This document shows positions 1 to 10,879 of a stretch of DNA of 64,000 nt, in pieces. Location of the stretch: contig NZ_JAFLRG010000001.1 in NCBI RefSeq assembly GCF_017315725.1, forward strand, positions 2,046,001 through 2,110,000. Direction: 5' to 3'. This stretch comes from Trinickia acidisoli. GTDB taxonomy: Bacteria; Pseudomonadota; Gammaproteobacteria; Burkholderiales; Burkholderiaceae. Below the pieces are notes generated by a model. It was given only the letters and a program-made list of their open reading frames with translations, had not been told where the DNA came from and ran no database searches. Each line of letters opens with the position of its first letter. The first letter of the stretch is position 1. Both the position numbers and the translations under genes were made by a program.

Positions 1-3000
1 GCGAACGGCGAGCTCGGTCTCGCGCTGGCCGATGACGAAATCGATTACCTCGTCGATGCGTTCTCGAAGCTCGGCCGCAATCCGACCGACGTCGAACTGA
101 TGATGTTCGCGCAGGCGAACAGCGAGCACTGTCGCCACAAGATCTTCAACGCGCAATGGACGATCGACGGGCAGCCGCAAGACATCTCGCTGTTCCAGAT
201 GATCAAGAACACCGAGAAGCTGAACCCGCAAGGCACGATCGTCGCCTATTCGGACAACTCGGCGATCATGCAGGGCGGCTCGGCCGAGCGCTGGTTCCCG
301 CGCCCGGCCAAGGCGGGAGCGAGCGGCGCGTTGAACGAGCGCTATGGCCGCCACGTCGAGCTCACGCACACGTTGATGAAGGTGGAGACGCACAACCACC
401 CCACGGCGATCTCGCCGTTCGCCGGCGCGGCGACAGGCGCCGGCGGCGAAATCCGCGACGAAGGTGCGACGGGGCGTGGCGCACGGCCCAAGGCGGGGCT
501 CACGGGCTTCACGGTGTCGAACCTCGAGTTGCCCGGCGCCGTCGAGCCCTGGGAAAACGCGCGCGATGCCGCGCAGCCGCTCACGTTGCGTAACCCGAAC
601 GAGCAGCACGCGCCCTATGGCCGGCCCGACCGCATCGCCTCGCCGCTGCAAATCATGATCGACGGCCCGCTCGGCGGTGCCGCATTCAACAACGAATTCG
701 GCCGGCCCAACCTGGGCGGCTATTTCCGCGTCTACGAACAAAACGTCGGCGGTCAGGTGCGCGGCTATCACAAGCCCATCATGATCGCGGGCGGCATCGG
801 CAACGTCTCCGATGCGCACACGCACAAGCACGATCTGCCGGCCGGCACGCTGCTCGTGCAGATCGGCGGCCCCGGCATGCGCATCGGTATGGGCGGCGGC
901 GCGGCAAGTTCGATGGCGACCGGCGCGAACACGGCGGAGCTCGACTTCGATTCGGTGCAGCGCGGCAATCCGGAAATCGAGCGGCGGGCGCAGGAAGTCA
1001 TCAATGCTTGCTGGCAACTCGGCAGCAACAACCCGATTCTGAGCATTCACGACGTCGGCGCGGGCGGCCTCTCGAATGCGTTCCCTGAACTCGTCGACGG
1101 CGCCGGCAAAGGCGCGCGCTTCGAATTGCGTCAAGTGTCGCTCGAGGAGAGCGGCCTGTCGCCGCGCGAGATCTGGTCGAACGAAGCGCAGGAACGCTAT
1201 GTCTTGGCGATTGCGCCGGCCGATCTGCCGGCGTTCGAGGCGATCTGCTCGCGCGAGCGTTGTCCGCTCGCGCTCGTCGGCGTCGCCACCGACGAGCGCC
1301 AGTTGCAACTGATCGATACGCATGCCGAAGGCGAGGCCACGTACCCCGTCGATATGCCGATGGACGTCCTGCTCGGCAAAGCGCCGCGCATGCACCGCAT
1401 CGTCGAGCGTGTGAGTGCCGAGCGTGCGCCGGTCGACGTGACGGGGCTTTCGCTGGCCGAGCTGGCCGTGTCGGTGCTCAAGCACCCGACGGTCGCGAGC
1501 AAGTCGTTCCTGATCACGATCGGCGACCGCTCGGTCGGCGGCACGAGCGTGCGCGATCAGCTCGTGGGCCCGTGGCAAGTGCCCGTCGCCGATTGCGCGA
1601 TCACGGCTGCCGATTACGCGGGCTTTCGCGGCGAGGCGATGACGATGGCGGAGCGCACGCCGCTGGCCGTCATCGATGCGCCGGCGTCGGGCCGCATGGC
1701 GGTCGGCGAAGCCGTCACCAACATCGCCAGCGCGCCGATCGCCTCGCTCGACAAGCTGAAGTTATCCGCGAACTGGATGGCCGCGTGCGGCTCGGCCGGC
1801 GAAGACGCCGCTCTGTTCGACACGGTGAAGGCGATCGGCATGGAGCTGTGCCCCGCGCTCGGCATCAGCATTCCGGTCGGCAAGGATTCGTTGTCGATGA
1901 AGACGAAGTGGGATGAACGCGGTGCAGCCAAGGAAGTCGTTGCCCCCGTCTCGCTGATCATTTCCGCGTTTGCGCCCGTCGAGGATGTGCGCCGCCATCT
2001 GACGCCGCAACTGCGCCGCCCTGACGAAGCCGGCGATTCGGTACTGATCGCGATCGACCTTGGCCGCGGCAAGCACCGGCTCGGCGGCAGCATCCTCGCG
2101 CAGGTCACGCAGCAAGTCGGCAACACCGCGCCCGACGTCGACGACCCCGAAGATCTGAAGCGCTTTTTCGCGGCGATCCAATCGCTCAACGCGAGTGGCC
2201 GCTTGCTCGCCTATCACGACCGGTCGGACGGTGGCCTCTGGGCGAGCGTCTGCGAGATGGCGTTCGCGGGTCGCGTGGGCGTTTCGCTGAACGTCGATAT
2301 GCTCACACTCGATGCGGCGCACGAGTTCGACTACGGCGACGCAAAGGATTGGGCCAAGCAGACGAGCGGCCGGCGCGACGATCTCACACTGCGGGCACTG
2401 TTTTCCGAGGAACTCGGGGCGGTCGTGCAAGTGCCCGCCGCCGAGCGCGACGCGGTGCTCGCCGTTCTGCGCGAGCATGGCCTGGGGGCGTGCTCGCACG
2501 TCATCGGCAAACTCAACGAGCGCGACGTCGTCGAAATCTATCGCGACGCGAAGAAAATCTACGACGCGCCGCGCGCCGAGCTGCAACGCGCTTGGAGCGA
2601 AGTGAGCTGGCGCATTTCGCGTCTGCGCGACAACCCCGCGTGCGCCGATGCCGAATACGACGTGCTGCTCGATGCATCCGATCCCGGCATCTCGCCGCAA
2701 TTGACATTCGATCCGAGCGACGATGTCGCCGCGCCGTTCTTGAACACGGCTGCTCGTCCGCGCGTCGCGATCTTGCGCGAGCAGGGCGTGAACTCGCATT
2801 TGGAAACAGCCTACGCGTTCGATCGCGCGGGATTCGACGCCTATGACGTTCATATGAGCGACTTGCTCTCGGGCCGCGCGACATTGGCCGACTTCAAGGG
2901 CGCCGTGGCTTGCGGCGGCTTCTCGTATGGCGACGTCTTGGGGGCGGGCGAAGGCTGGGCGAAGACGATACGCTTCAACCCACAGCTTGCCGATATGTTC

Positions 3001-3516
3001 GCGGCGTTCTTCGGGCGTGCCGACACGTTTGCGCTCGGCATCTGCAACGGCTGCCAGATGATGAGCAGCTTGGCGTCGATGATTCCCGGCGCGGATGCCT
3101 GGCCGAAATTCACGCGCAACAAGTCGGAGAAATTCGAGGCGCGCTTCTCGTTCGTGCGCGTCGAGTCGTCGCCGTCGATTTTCTTTGCCGGCATGGAAGG
3201 CTCGCGCATTCCGGTGGCAATCGCTCACGGCGAAGGCTTCGCCGATTTCTCGCAGCAAGGCGACGCGGCGCGCGCGGCGGTGGCGATGCGCTTCATCGAT
3301 CATCACGGTGAGGCCACGGAGCGCTACCCGTTCAACCCGAATGGCTCGCCGGCCGGGATTACGTCGGTCACGACGCCCGATGGCCGCTTCACCGTGCTGA
3401 TGCCGCACATGGAGCGGGTGCATCGCACGGTCCAGATGAGCTGGCACCCCGAAGGCTGGGGCGAGGCGAGCCCGTGGATGCGCGTGTTCCGCAACGCGCG
3501 ACGCTGGCTGGGATAA
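1..3516 (+). CDS. purL: Phosphoribosylformylglycinamidine synthase (5'-truncated by window edge)
   Basis: Large single-chain FGAM synthase of de novo purine synthesis: FGAR + ATP + glutamine to FGAM, in the cytosol. The frame is open from base 1, so the gene begins upstream; 1171 residues are visible, against about 1300-1360 for the family, so roughly the first 150-190 are missing. Visible parts are the FGAM-synthase motif [10 protein letters not shown] near residue 38, the two AIRS-type ATP-binding halves with glycine-rich stretches ([19 protein letters not shown]), and a C-terminal class-I glutaminase domain. That domain has the nucleophile Cys in GICNGCQ (about residue 1015) and the His/Glu of the SWHPEGWGE motif just before the end. 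A strong hairpin follows the stop. The neighbour beyond it is convergent, so purL appears to be monocistronic at its 3' side. Confidence 0.98.
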   Translation, partial: ANGELGLALADDEIDYLVDAFSKLGRNPTDVELMMFAQANSEHCRHKIFNAQWTIDGQPQDISLFQMIKNTEKLNPQGTIVAYSDNSAIMQGGSAERWFPRPAKAGASGALNERYGRHVELTHTLMKVETHNHPTAISPFAGAATGAGGEIRDEGATGRGARPKAGLTGFTVSNLELPGAVEPWENARDAAQPLTLRNPNEQHAPYGRPDRIASPLQIMIDGPLGGAAFNNEFGRPNLGGYFRVYEQNVGGQVRGYHKPIMIAGGIGNVSDAHTHKHDLPAGTLLVQIGGPGMRIGMGGGAASSMATGANTAELDFDSVQRGNPEIERRAQEVINACWQLGSNNPILSIHDVGAGGLSNAFPELVDGAGKGARFELRQVSLEESGLSPREIWSNEAQERYVLAIAPADLPAFEAICSRERCPLALVGVATDERQLQLIDTHAEGEATYPVDMPMDVLLGKAPRMHRIVERVSAERAPVDVTGLSLAELAVSVLKHPTVASKSFLITIGDRSVGGTSVRDQLVGPWQVPVADCAITAADYAGFRGEAMTMAERTPLAVIDAPASGRMAVGEAVTNIASAPIASLDKLKLSANWMAACGSAGEDAALFDTVKAIGMELCPALGISIPVGKDSLSMKTKWDERGAAKEVVAPVSLIISAFAPVEDVRRHLTPQLRRPDEAGDSVLIAIDLGRGKHRLGGSILAQVTQQVGNTAPDVDDPEDLKRFFAAIQSLNASGRLLAYHDRSDGGLWASVCEMAFAGRVGVSLNVDMLTLDAAHEFDYGDAKDWAKQTSGRRDDLTLRALFSEELGAVVQVPAAERDAVLAVLREHGLGACSHVIGKLNERDVVEIYRDAKKIYDAPRAELQRAWSEVSWRISRLRDNPACADAEYDVLLDASDPGISPQLTFDPSDDVAAPFLNTAARPRVAILREQGVNSHLETAYAFDRAGFDAYDVHMSDLLSGRATLADFKGAVACGGFSYGDVLGAGEGWAKTIRFNPQLADMFAAFFGRADTFALGICNGCQMMSSLASMIPGADAWPKFTRNKSEKFEARFSFVRVESSPSIFFAGMEGSRIPVAIAHGEGFADFSQQGDAARAAVAMRFIDHHGEATERYPFNPNGSPAGITSVTTPDGRFTVLMPHMERVHRTVQMSWHPEGWGEASPWMRVFRNARRWLG

Positions 3517-3527
3517 GTCTCACAACG

Positions 3528-3553
3528 ACAATGCCGCCCGAGGGCGGCATTGT
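3528..3553. terminator. Intrinsic-terminator-like hairpin between convergent purL and the parvulin gene
   Basis: A perfect 12-bp stem: left arm ACAATGCCGCCC at 3528-3539, loop GA, right arm GGGCGGCATTGT at 3542-3553. It is followed by a short CATTTG, so the U-tract is weak. It lies 11 nt after the purL stop and about 57 nt before the end of the convergent minus-strand gene, so it may act in both directions. Confidence 0.7.
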
Positions 3554-3610
3554 CATTTGCGGCTAGAGCCTGCGCCAAGCGGCGCCTAAGGCCTACACGC
3601 GCTACACGGC

Positions 3611-4390
3611 TTACTGGATCTTGGCCTTCGCGCGCAGGCTCTGTTCGAACGCTTGCAGCTTTTCCTGCTGCATCTGTTGAACGATCTGCGCCTTGACTTG
3701 ATCGAGCGGCGGCGGCGTGATGTTGCGAATGTCGTCGACGCGGATGATATGCCAGCCGAACTGCGTGTGCACCGGCGTGTCCGTCATCTGGCCTTTCTGC
3801 AGCTTTTCGACTGCCGAGGCGAATTCGGGCACGTAAGTTTGCGGATTCGCCCAGTCGAGATCGCCGCCGTTCTTGCCCGATCCCGGATCCTTCGAGTATT
3901 GCTTGGCGAGATCTTCGAACTTCGCGCCGGCCTTGATCTTCGCGATCAGATCTTTCGCTTGCTGCTCGTTGTCGACGAGAATGTGATGCAGGTGATATTC
4001 CTTGCCGCCCGCTTGCTTGATGAGTTCGTCGTAACGCGCCTTCACTTCGGCATCGCTAGGCTTGTTCTTCGCGACGTAGTCTTCGATCATCGAGCGCAGC
4101 ACGACGGTCTGCTGCGCCACCGCCACTTGCGCTTTCACGTCCGCGCGATTCGGAATGCCTTCACGCACCGCTTCCTGCATCAGAATTTCGCGGTTGACGA
4201 GTTCGTCGCGCACCGCTTCGTGCAATTGCGGTGTGTCTTGCTGGCCTTGCTTCACGAGCTGAGCGACAAGCGCGTCCGCGCGCGATTTCGGAATAGCCGT
4301 ACCGTTGACGACGGCAATGTTCTGCGCGAAGGCCGGAGCAGCCGCGAACGCGGCCAGCAACACCCAGAGACGGGTCTTTTTGTGGATCAT
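3611..4390 (-). CDS. Periplasmic parvulin-type peptidyl-prolyl cis-trans isomerase (PrsA/SurA-like)
   Basis: 259 residues. A cleavable signal peptide (MIHKKTRLWVLL...APAFA, about residues 1-22) sends it to the periplasm. An N-terminal SurA/PrsA-like helical chaperone region (about 25-130) precedes one parvulin domain (about 132-225), with the family signatures HHILV, FEDLAKQYSKDPGSGKNGGDL and the closing FGWHIIRV. The short C-terminal tail is Gln-rich and helical. The role is isomerisation of prolyl bonds and folding of secreted or outer-membrane proteins. It is the last gene of the minus-strand series yciB-bolA-(124 nt)-this gene and may be co-transcribed with them. An AGGAA ribosome site lies 9 nt before the ATG. 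Confidence 0.92.
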   Translation of the reverse strand: MIHKKTRLWVLLAAFAAAPAFAQNIAVVNGTAIPKSRADALVAQLVKQGQQDTPQLHEAVRDELVNREILMQEAVREGIPNRADVKAQVAVAQQTVVLRSMIEDYVAKNKPSDAEVKARYDELIKQAGGKEYHLHHILVDNEQQAKDLIAKIKAGAKFEDLAKQYSKDPGSGKNGGDLDWANPQTYVPEFASAVEKLQKGQMTDTPVHTQFGWHIIRVDDIRNITPPPLDQVKAQIVQQMQQEKLQAFEQSLRAKAKIQ

Positions 4391-4514
4391 CGGAAGTTCC
4401 TAGCGTTCCTGTCGAAAAGTGTCGGTGGAGTCGGCGCCCCGGCTTTCCGCTGGGTCAGCAACGGAAAGCGAGCACTCGAGATTCAACCCTTGGAGACGTC
4501 GGCGACGCCGGTGG

Positions 4515-4832
4515 TCACGCGCCGGGCAATCGAGAAAATTCCTCGGGCGTATACGCCATGATGGCGAGCGCGTGAATTCCGCGTTGCATGACGTCGGCCA
4601 GCGCATCATACACTAGCCGATGCCGCGCCACGCGGGGCTTGCCCGCGAAAACGCCGGCGACGATCGTGACCGCATAGTGTCCGCCCGCGGAGGCGCCCGC
4701 ATGGCCCGCGTGCTGCGCGCTGTCATCGCGCACGGTAACCGACTGCGGCGCCAGCGCCGTGGCGAGCCGCGACTCGATGAACGCGATGCGCGCATCGGGC
4801 GAGGCGTTGATGAAGTCGGACGTTTCGCTCAT
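4515..4832 (-). CDS. bolA: BolA-family protein
   Basis: 105 residues. The BolA/YrbA fold is recognisable from the central block HYAVTIVAGVFAGKPRVARHRLVYDALADVMQRGIHALAI, with the conserved RHRLVY helix start and the invariant His in IHAL. BolA proteins bind [2Fe-2S] clusters together with monothiol glutaredoxins, and in enteric bacteria they affect morphology and stress responses. The gene starts 3 nt after the stop of yciB, so the two are surely co-transcribed and probably translationally coupled. This yciB-bolA-parvulin order is typical of Burkholderiaceae. Calling it BolA rather than IbaG rests on this context. Confidence 0.92.
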   Translation of the reverse strand: MSETSDFINASPDARIAFIESRLATALAPQSVTVRDDSAQHAGHAGASAGGHYAVTIVAGVFAGKPRVARHRLVYDALADVMQRGIHALAIMAYTPEEFSRLPGA

Positions 4833-4835
4833 CGC

Positions 4836-5366
4836 TCATTCCTCCTTCATGTACTTCGCGAGCCACAGGCTTTGCGCAACAATGAACACGACCATCGCGC
4901 CCGTCGTGCCGAACAGCTTGAAGTTGACCCACTGCGATTCGGTGAAGTTGCCGACGACATAGAGATTGGCGAAGCCGAGCGCCACGAAAAAGAGCGCCCA
5001 GGCGATGTTGAGCTTGTCCCAGACGGCATGAGGCAACGTCAGTTGCTTGCCCATCATCGACTCGATCAGATTCTTGCGGAACCCGTAGCGGGTGACGGCC
5101 AGGCCGACGGCGAAGAGCCAATACAGCGCGGTCGGCTTCCATTGGATGAATTTCTGATTGTGAAGCACGAGCGTGGCGCCGCCGAATACGACGATGACGG
5201 CCAGGCTCACCCACAGCATCGGATCGACCTTCCGATGACGAAAGGCCACCCACGCAACTTGCACGAGCGTCGCGGCAATGGCGACGGCCGTGGCCGTGAA
5301 GATGCCCCAAAGCTTGAAAGCAACGAAAAAGAGGATGATCGGAAACAGGTCGAAGAGAAATTTCAT
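4836..5366 (-). CDS. yciB: Inner-membrane septation protein A (YciB family)
   Basis: 176 residues, the usual length for the family. It has five hydrophobic segments, roughly residues 3-22, 25-42, 50-67, 77-94 and 120-168 (the last region probably holds two), with short charged loops such as RHRKVDPML and [15 protein letters not shown]. The family signature KWKPT-type loop appears as [11 protein letters not shown]. YciB proteins are inner-membrane factors linked to cell division and envelope integrity. The gene lies 90 nt downstream of msrB and 3 nt upstream of bolA on the same strand. Confidence 0.95.
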   Translation of the reverse strand: MKFLFDLFPIILFFVAFKLWGIFTATAVAIAATLVQVAWVAFRHRKVDPMLWVSLAVIVVFGGATLVLHNQKFIQWKPTALYWLFAVGLAVTRYGFRKNLIESMMGKQLTLPHAVWDKLNIAWALFFVALGFANLYVVGNFTESQWVNFKLFGTTGAMVVFIVAQSLWLAKYMKEE

Positions 5367-5456
5367 GAAGCCGAAGGGTCCTAAAGCGTCGATCGACGGA
5401 GCGTGCCGCGCGCGGCGGGGTGGACGTTTCGCCGCGCGGGGCGCAGCAACCGAAAC

Positions 5457-5900
5457 CTACTTGGGCTCGAATTGTAGCGCAGCCGAATTGATGCAGTAAC
5501 GCTGGCCGGTCGGCGCCGGGCCGTCCTCGAACACATGGCCGAGATGCGCGCCGCAATGCTTGCAGCGCACCTCGATGCGCAGCATCCCGTGCGCGCGATC
5601 GGTCCGCTCTTCGATGACCTCGCCGTTGATCGGCTTGAAATAGCTGGGCCAGCCGCAGCCGGCGTCGAATTTCGTCGACGATTCGAACAACGGCGTGCCG
5701 CAGCAAACGCAGTCGTAGACGCCGCCTTCCCAATGATCCCAGTAACGTCCCGTAAACGGGCGCTCGGTCGCGGCATGGCGTGTCACTTGATATTCGATGT
5801 CGGATAGCTGCTCGCGCCAAGCTTGATCGCTTTGTTTGACCTCGTAGGTGTCGCGCGGTGCGTCGGCGGAATCGGACAATTCAGTCGGGCGTTCATTCAT
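5457..5900 (-). CDS. msrB: Peptide-methionine (R)-S-oxide reductase MsrB
   Basis: 147 residues. It reduces methionine-R-sulfoxide in proteins using thioredoxin. The ATG at 5900 is chosen because GGAG lies about 10 nt upstream; an upstream in-frame ATG would add about 30 non-conserved residues. The structural zinc site is formed by C64/C67 (CVCCG) and C113/C116 (RCKHCG). The catalytic Cys is C136 in the RYCINSAAL motif. Also present are CGWPSYF (binding pocket) and GHVFEDGP. There is no signal peptide, so it is cytosolic. It is followed on the same strand by yciB, and selO lies upstream on the same strand after 243 nt, giving a redox-repair neighbourhood. Confidence 0.96.
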   Translation of the reverse strand: MNERPTELSDSADAPRDTYEVKQSDQAWREQLSDIEYQVTRHAATERPFTGRYWDHWEGGVYDCVCCGTPLFESSTKFDAGCGWPSYFKPINGEVIEERTDRAHGMLRIEVRCKHCGAHLGHVFEDGPAPTGQRYCINSAALQFEPK

Positions 5901-6143
5901 GTCGATGTGTCTCCGTAAAACGGCGCGGCTTTGGGGGCGCCAGGTGAGTAGCGTCGGCGGCATCGATGGCACGCGCGACGCGATGATCAATGGGATCGAT
6001 CGCTACGATCGCTGCGACCGATGTCGCCGGCATCGCGCCGCGAGCCCATCCGTGCCTGCGTATACGTTGCGACGGCGTGAAAGGATGCGCGGTGCGAAAC
6101 GGTCCAGGACCGTGCATACGAGACCGCACAGGCACCGATCGGT

Positions 6144-7700
6144 TCACGACGAGCAGCTCACTTCGAGCGTATCGGCCCAGTCCGGCGGCAGCGCCGCATA
6201 CGCTTCGTTCTCGCTCTGCTCGTCGAACGGGCGGCGCAGCACGGCCGCGAGCCGCTCGAGCTCCGAAAAATCCTTTTCCTTCGCGCGCCGTATCGCCGTT
6301 TCGGCCAGATGATTGCGCAGCACGAATTTCGGATTGACGCCGTTCATCGCGGCGCGGCGCGCAGCATCGTCACGTGTCTCGGCCGACAGCCGCGCGCGGT
6401 AATCGGCGAGCCAGCCGTCGATGCCGGGCAAATCGAGAAACGCGTCGCGCACCGGGCCGTCACCGCTGGCGTCCCGCTTCGACACTTGCGAAAGATGCCG
6501 AAACGTCCGTGTGAAATCGGCGTGGCTCGCATGCATGAGCGCGAGCAGGCGGTCGGCGAGCGCGGCATCGCCCTCGCGGGTGTCGGCAAGACCGAGCTTC
6601 GCCTGGAAGCGGCGTTCGAGGGCAGGGGCGAAATGATCTTTGAAGCGTTCGAGCACCGCTTGGGCGTCGGCGACGGAGCGCTCCGTGCGCGCTGCCTCGT
6701 CATAGCGCTCGCCGATGATCGGCAGCAGCGCCTGCGCGAGGCAAAAGCAGTTCCAGTACGCGATTTGCGGCTGCATTCGATAGGCGTAGCGGCCTTGCGT
6801 GTCGGAATGGTTGCAGATATGGCCGGCGTCGAAGCCATCGACGAAGCCGAACGGGCCGTAATCGATCGTGAGGCCGAGGATCGACATGTTGTCCGTATTC
6901 ATCACGCCGTGGCAGAAGCCCACCGCTTGCCATTGCGCGACGAGCTGCGCCGTGCGCTCGACGACGAGCGCGAGCAGCGCGAGGTACGGGTCGTCGGCCT
7001 CGCGGCACGCCGGATAGAACCGATCGACGACGTGCTCGGCCAGCGCGCGCAACTCGTCCGTGCGATCGGCCGCGTAAAAGTGCTCGAAGTGACCGAAGCG
7101 CACGAAGCTTGGCGCCACGCGCGTGACGACGGCCGCCGTCTCGATCTCCTCGCGGCGCACGGGCTGGTCCGAACCGATGACGGACAGCGCGCGCGTCGTT
7201 GGAATGCCCAGATGATGCATCGCTTCCGAGCACAGAAACTCGCGGATCGACGAACGCAACACGGCGCGCCCGTCGCCCATGCGCGAGTACGGTGTGCGCC
7301 CGCTGCCCTTGAGCTGCAACTCGTAGCGCTCGCCGCCGTGCTCGAGTTCGCCGAGCGAGAGCGCGCGGCCGTCGCCGAGTTGTCCGGCCCAGACGCCGAA
7401 CTGATGGCCTGAGTAGACAGACGCGTACGGCAACGCCTCGCCGGACCAATCGCGCGAGGCATTGCCGACGAAAAGTTCGGCGAAGCCTGGCTCGGACGCA
7501 ATCGCGGGATCGAGCCCCAGCGTGCGGGCAACTTCGGCGGAAAACCCGACGACATACGGAGCGGGCAGGGGCGCGGCCGGCAGGCGCGTGTAGAACGCGC
7601 CGCCTAAACCGGCGAATGCGCCGTGGCGCGGGACGCAGAGCGCGTCGGTCAACGATGAGATGCGCGCGGACGGCTCGCAAACGCTTGGGGAAAACGACAT
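6144..7700 (-). CDS. selO: Protein adenylyltransferase SelO (YdiU/UPF0061)
   Basis: 518 residues from the ATG at 7700; the longer frame upstream lacks family sequence. SelO is a pseudokinase that transfers AMP from ATP to Ser/Thr/Tyr of redox proteins (known for E. coli and human SelO). Visible motifs are [18 protein letters not shown] at about 96-113, the nucleotide-binding [20 protein letters not shown], and the inverted-orientation metal/catalytic stretch [19 protein letters not shown]. The protein ends in CSS, which matches the C-terminal Sec-Ser-Ser of human SELENOO with Cys in place of selenocysteine. It is divergent from the ligase-dehydrogenase gene, with 148 nt between them. Proximity to msrB suggests an oxidative-stress role. 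Confidence 0.95.
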   Translation of the reverse strand: MSFSPSVCEPSARISSLTDALCVPRHGAFAGLGGAFYTRLPAAPLPAPYVVGFSAEVARTLGLDPAIASEPGFAELFVGNASRDWSGEALPYASVYSGHQFGVWAGQLGDGRALSLGELEHGGERYELQLKGSGRTPYSRMGDGRAVLRSSIREFLCSEAMHHLGIPTTRALSVIGSDQPVRREEIETAAVVTRVAPSFVRFGHFEHFYAADRTDELRALAEHVVDRFYPACREADDPYLALLALVVERTAQLVAQWQAVGFCHGVMNTDNMSILGLTIDYGPFGFVDGFDAGHICNHSDTQGRYAYRMQPQIAYWNCFCLAQALLPIIGERYDEAARTERSVADAQAVLERFKDHFAPALERRFQAKLGLADTREGDAALADRLLALMHASHADFTRTFRHLSQVSKRDASGDGPVRDAFLDLPGIDGWLADYRARLSAETRDDAARRAAMNGVNPKFVLRNHLAETAIRRAKEKDFSELERLAAVLRRPFDEQSENEAYAALPPDWADTLEVSCSS

Positions 7701-7848
7701 ATTGAGGGCCTCGGGGTTACCCGATATTGTAAGTCGCCGCCCCGCGGCGCGCTGAGCGCGGCCCGATTCCCGCGCCAACGTGCGCCCCGCAAGCCGACCG
7801 ACAGCCTGACTGGCCCTAACCGTCTTACCGCGCGAGGAGACCGCCGCC

Positions 7849-10833
7849 ATGCAAACGCCGTTGCTGGGCCAGATGATGGACGTGCCGCTGAACGTATCGA
7901 CGCTGCTCGCGCACGCGGCCCGCTATGCCGCCGATACGCAGGTCGTGTCGCGCCGCATCGAAGGCGACATCCATCGCTACACGTATCGCGATTGCGAGCG
8001 GCGCGCAAAGCAGCTCGCGCAAGCGTTGATGCGTCTGGGCGTGAGCCAGGGCGATCGCATCGGTACGCTCGCTTGGAACGGTTACCGGCATCTCGAAGCC
8101 TATTACGGCACGACGGGATTCGGCGCTGTTTGCCACACGATCAACCCGCGGCTGTTTCCCGAGCAGATCGCCTACATCGTCAACCACGCCGACGACCGCT
8201 ACGTCTTGTTCGACACGACGTTCGCGGCGCTCGTCGCGACGCTCGCACCGCGTTGTCCCAACGTGAGAGGGTGGATCGCGCTGGCCGGCGACGCGGACGT
8301 CCCCACGCTCGATGTGCCGCTGCTCGGCTACGAGGCACTCGTCGGCTCGGAAGACGGCGATTACGAATGGCCCGTGCTCGACGAACGGCTCGCGTCATAC
8401 CTTTGCTATACCTCGGGCACCACGGGCCACCCGAAAGGGGCGTTGTACTCGCACCGTTCTGTCTATTTGCATGCGATGGGCGCTGCGCTGCCCGACGCGA
8501 TGGGGTTCTCGGCGCACGATTCGGTGCTGCCCGTGGTACCGATGTTCCATGTCAACGCATGGGGCATTCCGCATGCCGCGCCGCTTGCGGGCTCCAAGCT
8601 CGTGCTGCCCGGCAAGGATCTCGACGGTAAATCCCTGTTCGATCTGATGGAAGCGGAGCGCGTCACGTTCTCCGCCGGGGTGCCTACGGTATGGATGAGC
8701 TTGCTCGCCCACGCGCAGTCGATCGGCGCGCGCTTTTCGTCGCTCGAGCGAACCGTGATCGGCGGCTCGTGCTGCCCGCCGTCGATGCTCGAAACGTTCG
8801 AAGACGAATACGGCGTGCGCGTCATTCATGCGTGGGGCATGACGGAGTTGTCGCCGCTCGGCACGCTCGCGCGGCTCAATTGGGAGCAGTCGCAGCGCCC
8901 GCTGGCCGAACGCCGGCGCCTGCTGCACAAACAGGGCACCGTCATCTGCGGCGTCGATATGAAGATCGTCGGCCAGGACGGACGCGAGTTACCGCGCGAC
9001 GGCGTCGCGTTCGGCGATCTGCATGTGCGGGGCCCGTGGGTCATCGATCGTTACTTTTCGGGCGACGAATCGCCGCAGGCCCCATCGCCGCTCGTCGACG
9101 GCTGGTTCCCGACGGGCGACGTCGCCACCATCGATCCCGACGGTTTTCTACATATCACCGATCGCAGCAAGGACGTCATCAAATCGGGCGGCGAGTGGAT
9201 CAGTTCGAGCGAACTCGAAAACGTCGCCGTCGCGCATCCCGACGTGGCCGAAGCCGCATGCATCGCTTGTCGCCATCCGAAGTGGGACGAGCGGCCGTTG
9301 CTCGTCGTCGTCAAGCGGCCCGGCGCGCAGGTCACGCGCGAGGCATTGCTCGCGTTCTACGACGGCAAGGTGGCCAAATGGTGGATTCCGGACGATGTCG
9401 TCTTCGTCGACGAACTGCCGCATACCGCAACAGGCAAGCTGCTGAAGCTGAAGTTGCGAGAGATATTTCGCGATCACGTGCTGCCGACGGTGCGCGAGCG
9501 CGAATGCGAAGGCTCCGCCGAACGCGTCCCCACGCAGGAAAGGCTCGCGTTGCAGCACGCGGCCTTCGCCGAGCACGCTGCGGCCGAGATCGCCGACGTC
9601 CCGGCCGACACGCCGCTGCGCACGATCGCGCGTGTGGCCGTGATCGGCGCCGGGACGATGGGCGGAGGCATCGCGATGAGCTTCGTCAACGCCGGCTTGC
9701 CCGTCACGCTCGTCGAAACGAACACCGAGGCGCTCGAACGCGGTCTTGCTACGATTCGGCGCAATTACGACGTCTCCGTCAAAAAGGGCAAGCTGACGGA
9801 AGCCGAGCGCGATGCGCGCCTGGCGCGACTCGCGCCGACGCTATCCTATGAGGCGATCGCGAACGCCGATCTCGTCATCGAAGCCGTCTTCGAGGAGATG
9901 GGCGTGAAAGAGGCGGTATTTGGCTGCATCGACGCGCTTGCGAAGCCCGGCGCGATCCTGGCCTCGAACACCTCCACGCTCGACGTCGATCGCATTGCCC
10001 GCTTCACACGGCGGCAGGCCGACGTCGTCGGCCTGCACTTCTTCAGCCCGGCGAACGTCATGAAGCTGCTGGAAGTCGTACGCGGCGAAGCCACCGCCAA
10101 GGACGTGCTCGCCACCGTCATGCACGTCGCGAAGACGATCGGCAAGACGGCCGTCGTGTCGGGCGTATGCGACGGTTTCATCGGCAACCGGATGATCGAG
10201 CAGTATTTCCGTCAATCGCTGTTCATGCTCGAGGAAGGTGCGCTGCCGGCTCAGATCGACGGCGCGATCGAGCGTTTCGGCTTCGCGATGGGGCCGTTCA
10301 GAATGAGCGACCTGGCCGGCAACGACATCAGTTGGGCGATCCGCAAGCGGCGTTATCGCGAGGCACCGTCGCTGCACTACCCGCGTGTCGCCGATCGGCT
10401 TTGCGAGGCGGGACGCTTCGGCCAAAAGACGGGCGCGGGCTGGTACGACTACGAGAGCGGCAAGCGCGAGCCGAGCGTATCGAGCCTCGTGACCGGCATG
10501 ATCGTCGAATATTCGGCGAGTATCGGCTGCGCGCGTCGTACGATTGCCGACGACGAGATCGTCGAACGGCTGGTCTATTCGCTCGTCAACGAAGCGGCGA
10601 AAATCCTTGCCGAGGGCATTGCCTCGAAGGCGTCGGACATCGACGCCGTCTATCTGAACGGCTATGGTTTTCCCGCTTGGCGCGGCGGCCCGATGTTCCA
10701 TGCCGACACGGTGGGGCTCGATCGCGTCGAGCATGCGATCCGCCGCTACGCGAAGCAGGCGAACGGCGACGCGTGGGAGATCGCGCCACTTCTCGTCGAA
10801 TTGGCGAAGGCCGGACGGCGTTTCAACGAATGA
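7849..10833 (+). CDS. Fused acyl-CoA synthetase (AlkK-like) / 3-hydroxyacyl-CoA dehydrogenase
   Basis: 994 residues with two enzyme halves. Residues about 10-545 form an AMP-forming fatty acyl-CoA ligase: P-loop [11 protein letters not shown] at 187-197, [30 protein letters not shown], and the catalytic Lys in TGK at 530. Residues about 590-990 form the dehydrogenase part of a FadB-type protein: NAD-binding GAGTMGGG at about 600, [56 protein letters not shown], then the second C-terminal dehydrogenase domain. The joint (about 550-595, including LQHAAFAEH) resembles the linker that follows the hydratase domain in FadB, but no enoyl-CoA hydratase domain is present. It may activate and oxidise fatty or hydroxy acids. 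pncA follows 46 nt downstream. Confidence 0.93.
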   Translation: MQTPLLGQMMDVPLNVSTLLAHAARYAADTQVVSRRIEGDIHRYTYRDCERRAKQLAQALMRLGVSQGDRIGTLAWNGYRHLEAYYGTTGFGAVCHTINPRLFPEQIAYIVNHADDRYVLFDTTFAALVATLAPRCPNVRGWIALAGDADVPTLDVPLLGYEALVGSEDGDYEWPVLDERLASYLCYTSGTTGHPKGALYSHRSVYLHAMGAALPDAMGFSAHDSVLPVVPMFHVNAWGIPHAAPLAGSKLVLPGKDLDGKSLFDLMEAERVTFSAGVPTVWMSLLAHAQSIGARFSSLERTVIGGSCCPPSMLETFEDEYGVRVIHAWGMTELSPLGTLARLNWEQSQRPLAERRRLLHKQGTVICGVDMKIVGQDGRELPRDGVAFGDLHVRGPWVIDRYFSGDESPQAPSPLVDGWFPTGDVATIDPDGFLHITDRSKDVIKSGGEWISSSELENVAVAHPDVAEAACIACRHPKWDERPLLVVVKRPGAQVTREALLAFYDGKVAKWWIPDDVVFVDELPHTATGKLLKLKLREIFRDHVLPTVRERECEGSAERVPTQERLALQHAAFAEHAAAEIADVPADTPLRTIARVAVIGAGTMGGGIAMSFVNAGLPVTLVETNTEALERGLATIRRNYDVSVKKGKLTEAERDARLARLAPTLSYEAIANADLVIEAVFEEMGVKEAVFGCIDALAKPGAILASNTSTLDVDRIARFTRRQADVVGLHFFSPANVMKLLEVVRGEATAKDVLATVMHVAKTIGKTAVVSGVCDGFIGNRMIEQYFRQSLFMLEEGALPAQIDGAIERFGFAMGPFRMSDLAGNDISWAIRKRRYREAPSLHYPRVADRLCEAGRFGQKTGAGWYDYESGKREPSVSSLVTGMIVEYSASIGCARRTIADDEIVERLVYSLVNEAAKILAEGIASKASDIDAVYLNGYGFPAWRGGPMFHADTVGLDRVEHAIRRYAKQANGDAWEIAPLLVELAKAGRRFNE

Positions 10834-10879
10834 ACGATGGCCCGGACCCAGGGCCGCCCTTGACGCGAGGCGAACGACC

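Noticed and set aside
1762..3447. 561-residue minus-strand open frame antisense to purL
   Set aside because: Arg/His-rich translation with no family similarity; a third-codon GC artefact of the purL frame.
7701..7850. 50-residue N-terminal extension of SelO
   Set aside because: It is not family sequence; the ATG at 7700 gives the normal SelO N-terminus, and the extension would overlap the divergent promoter region.
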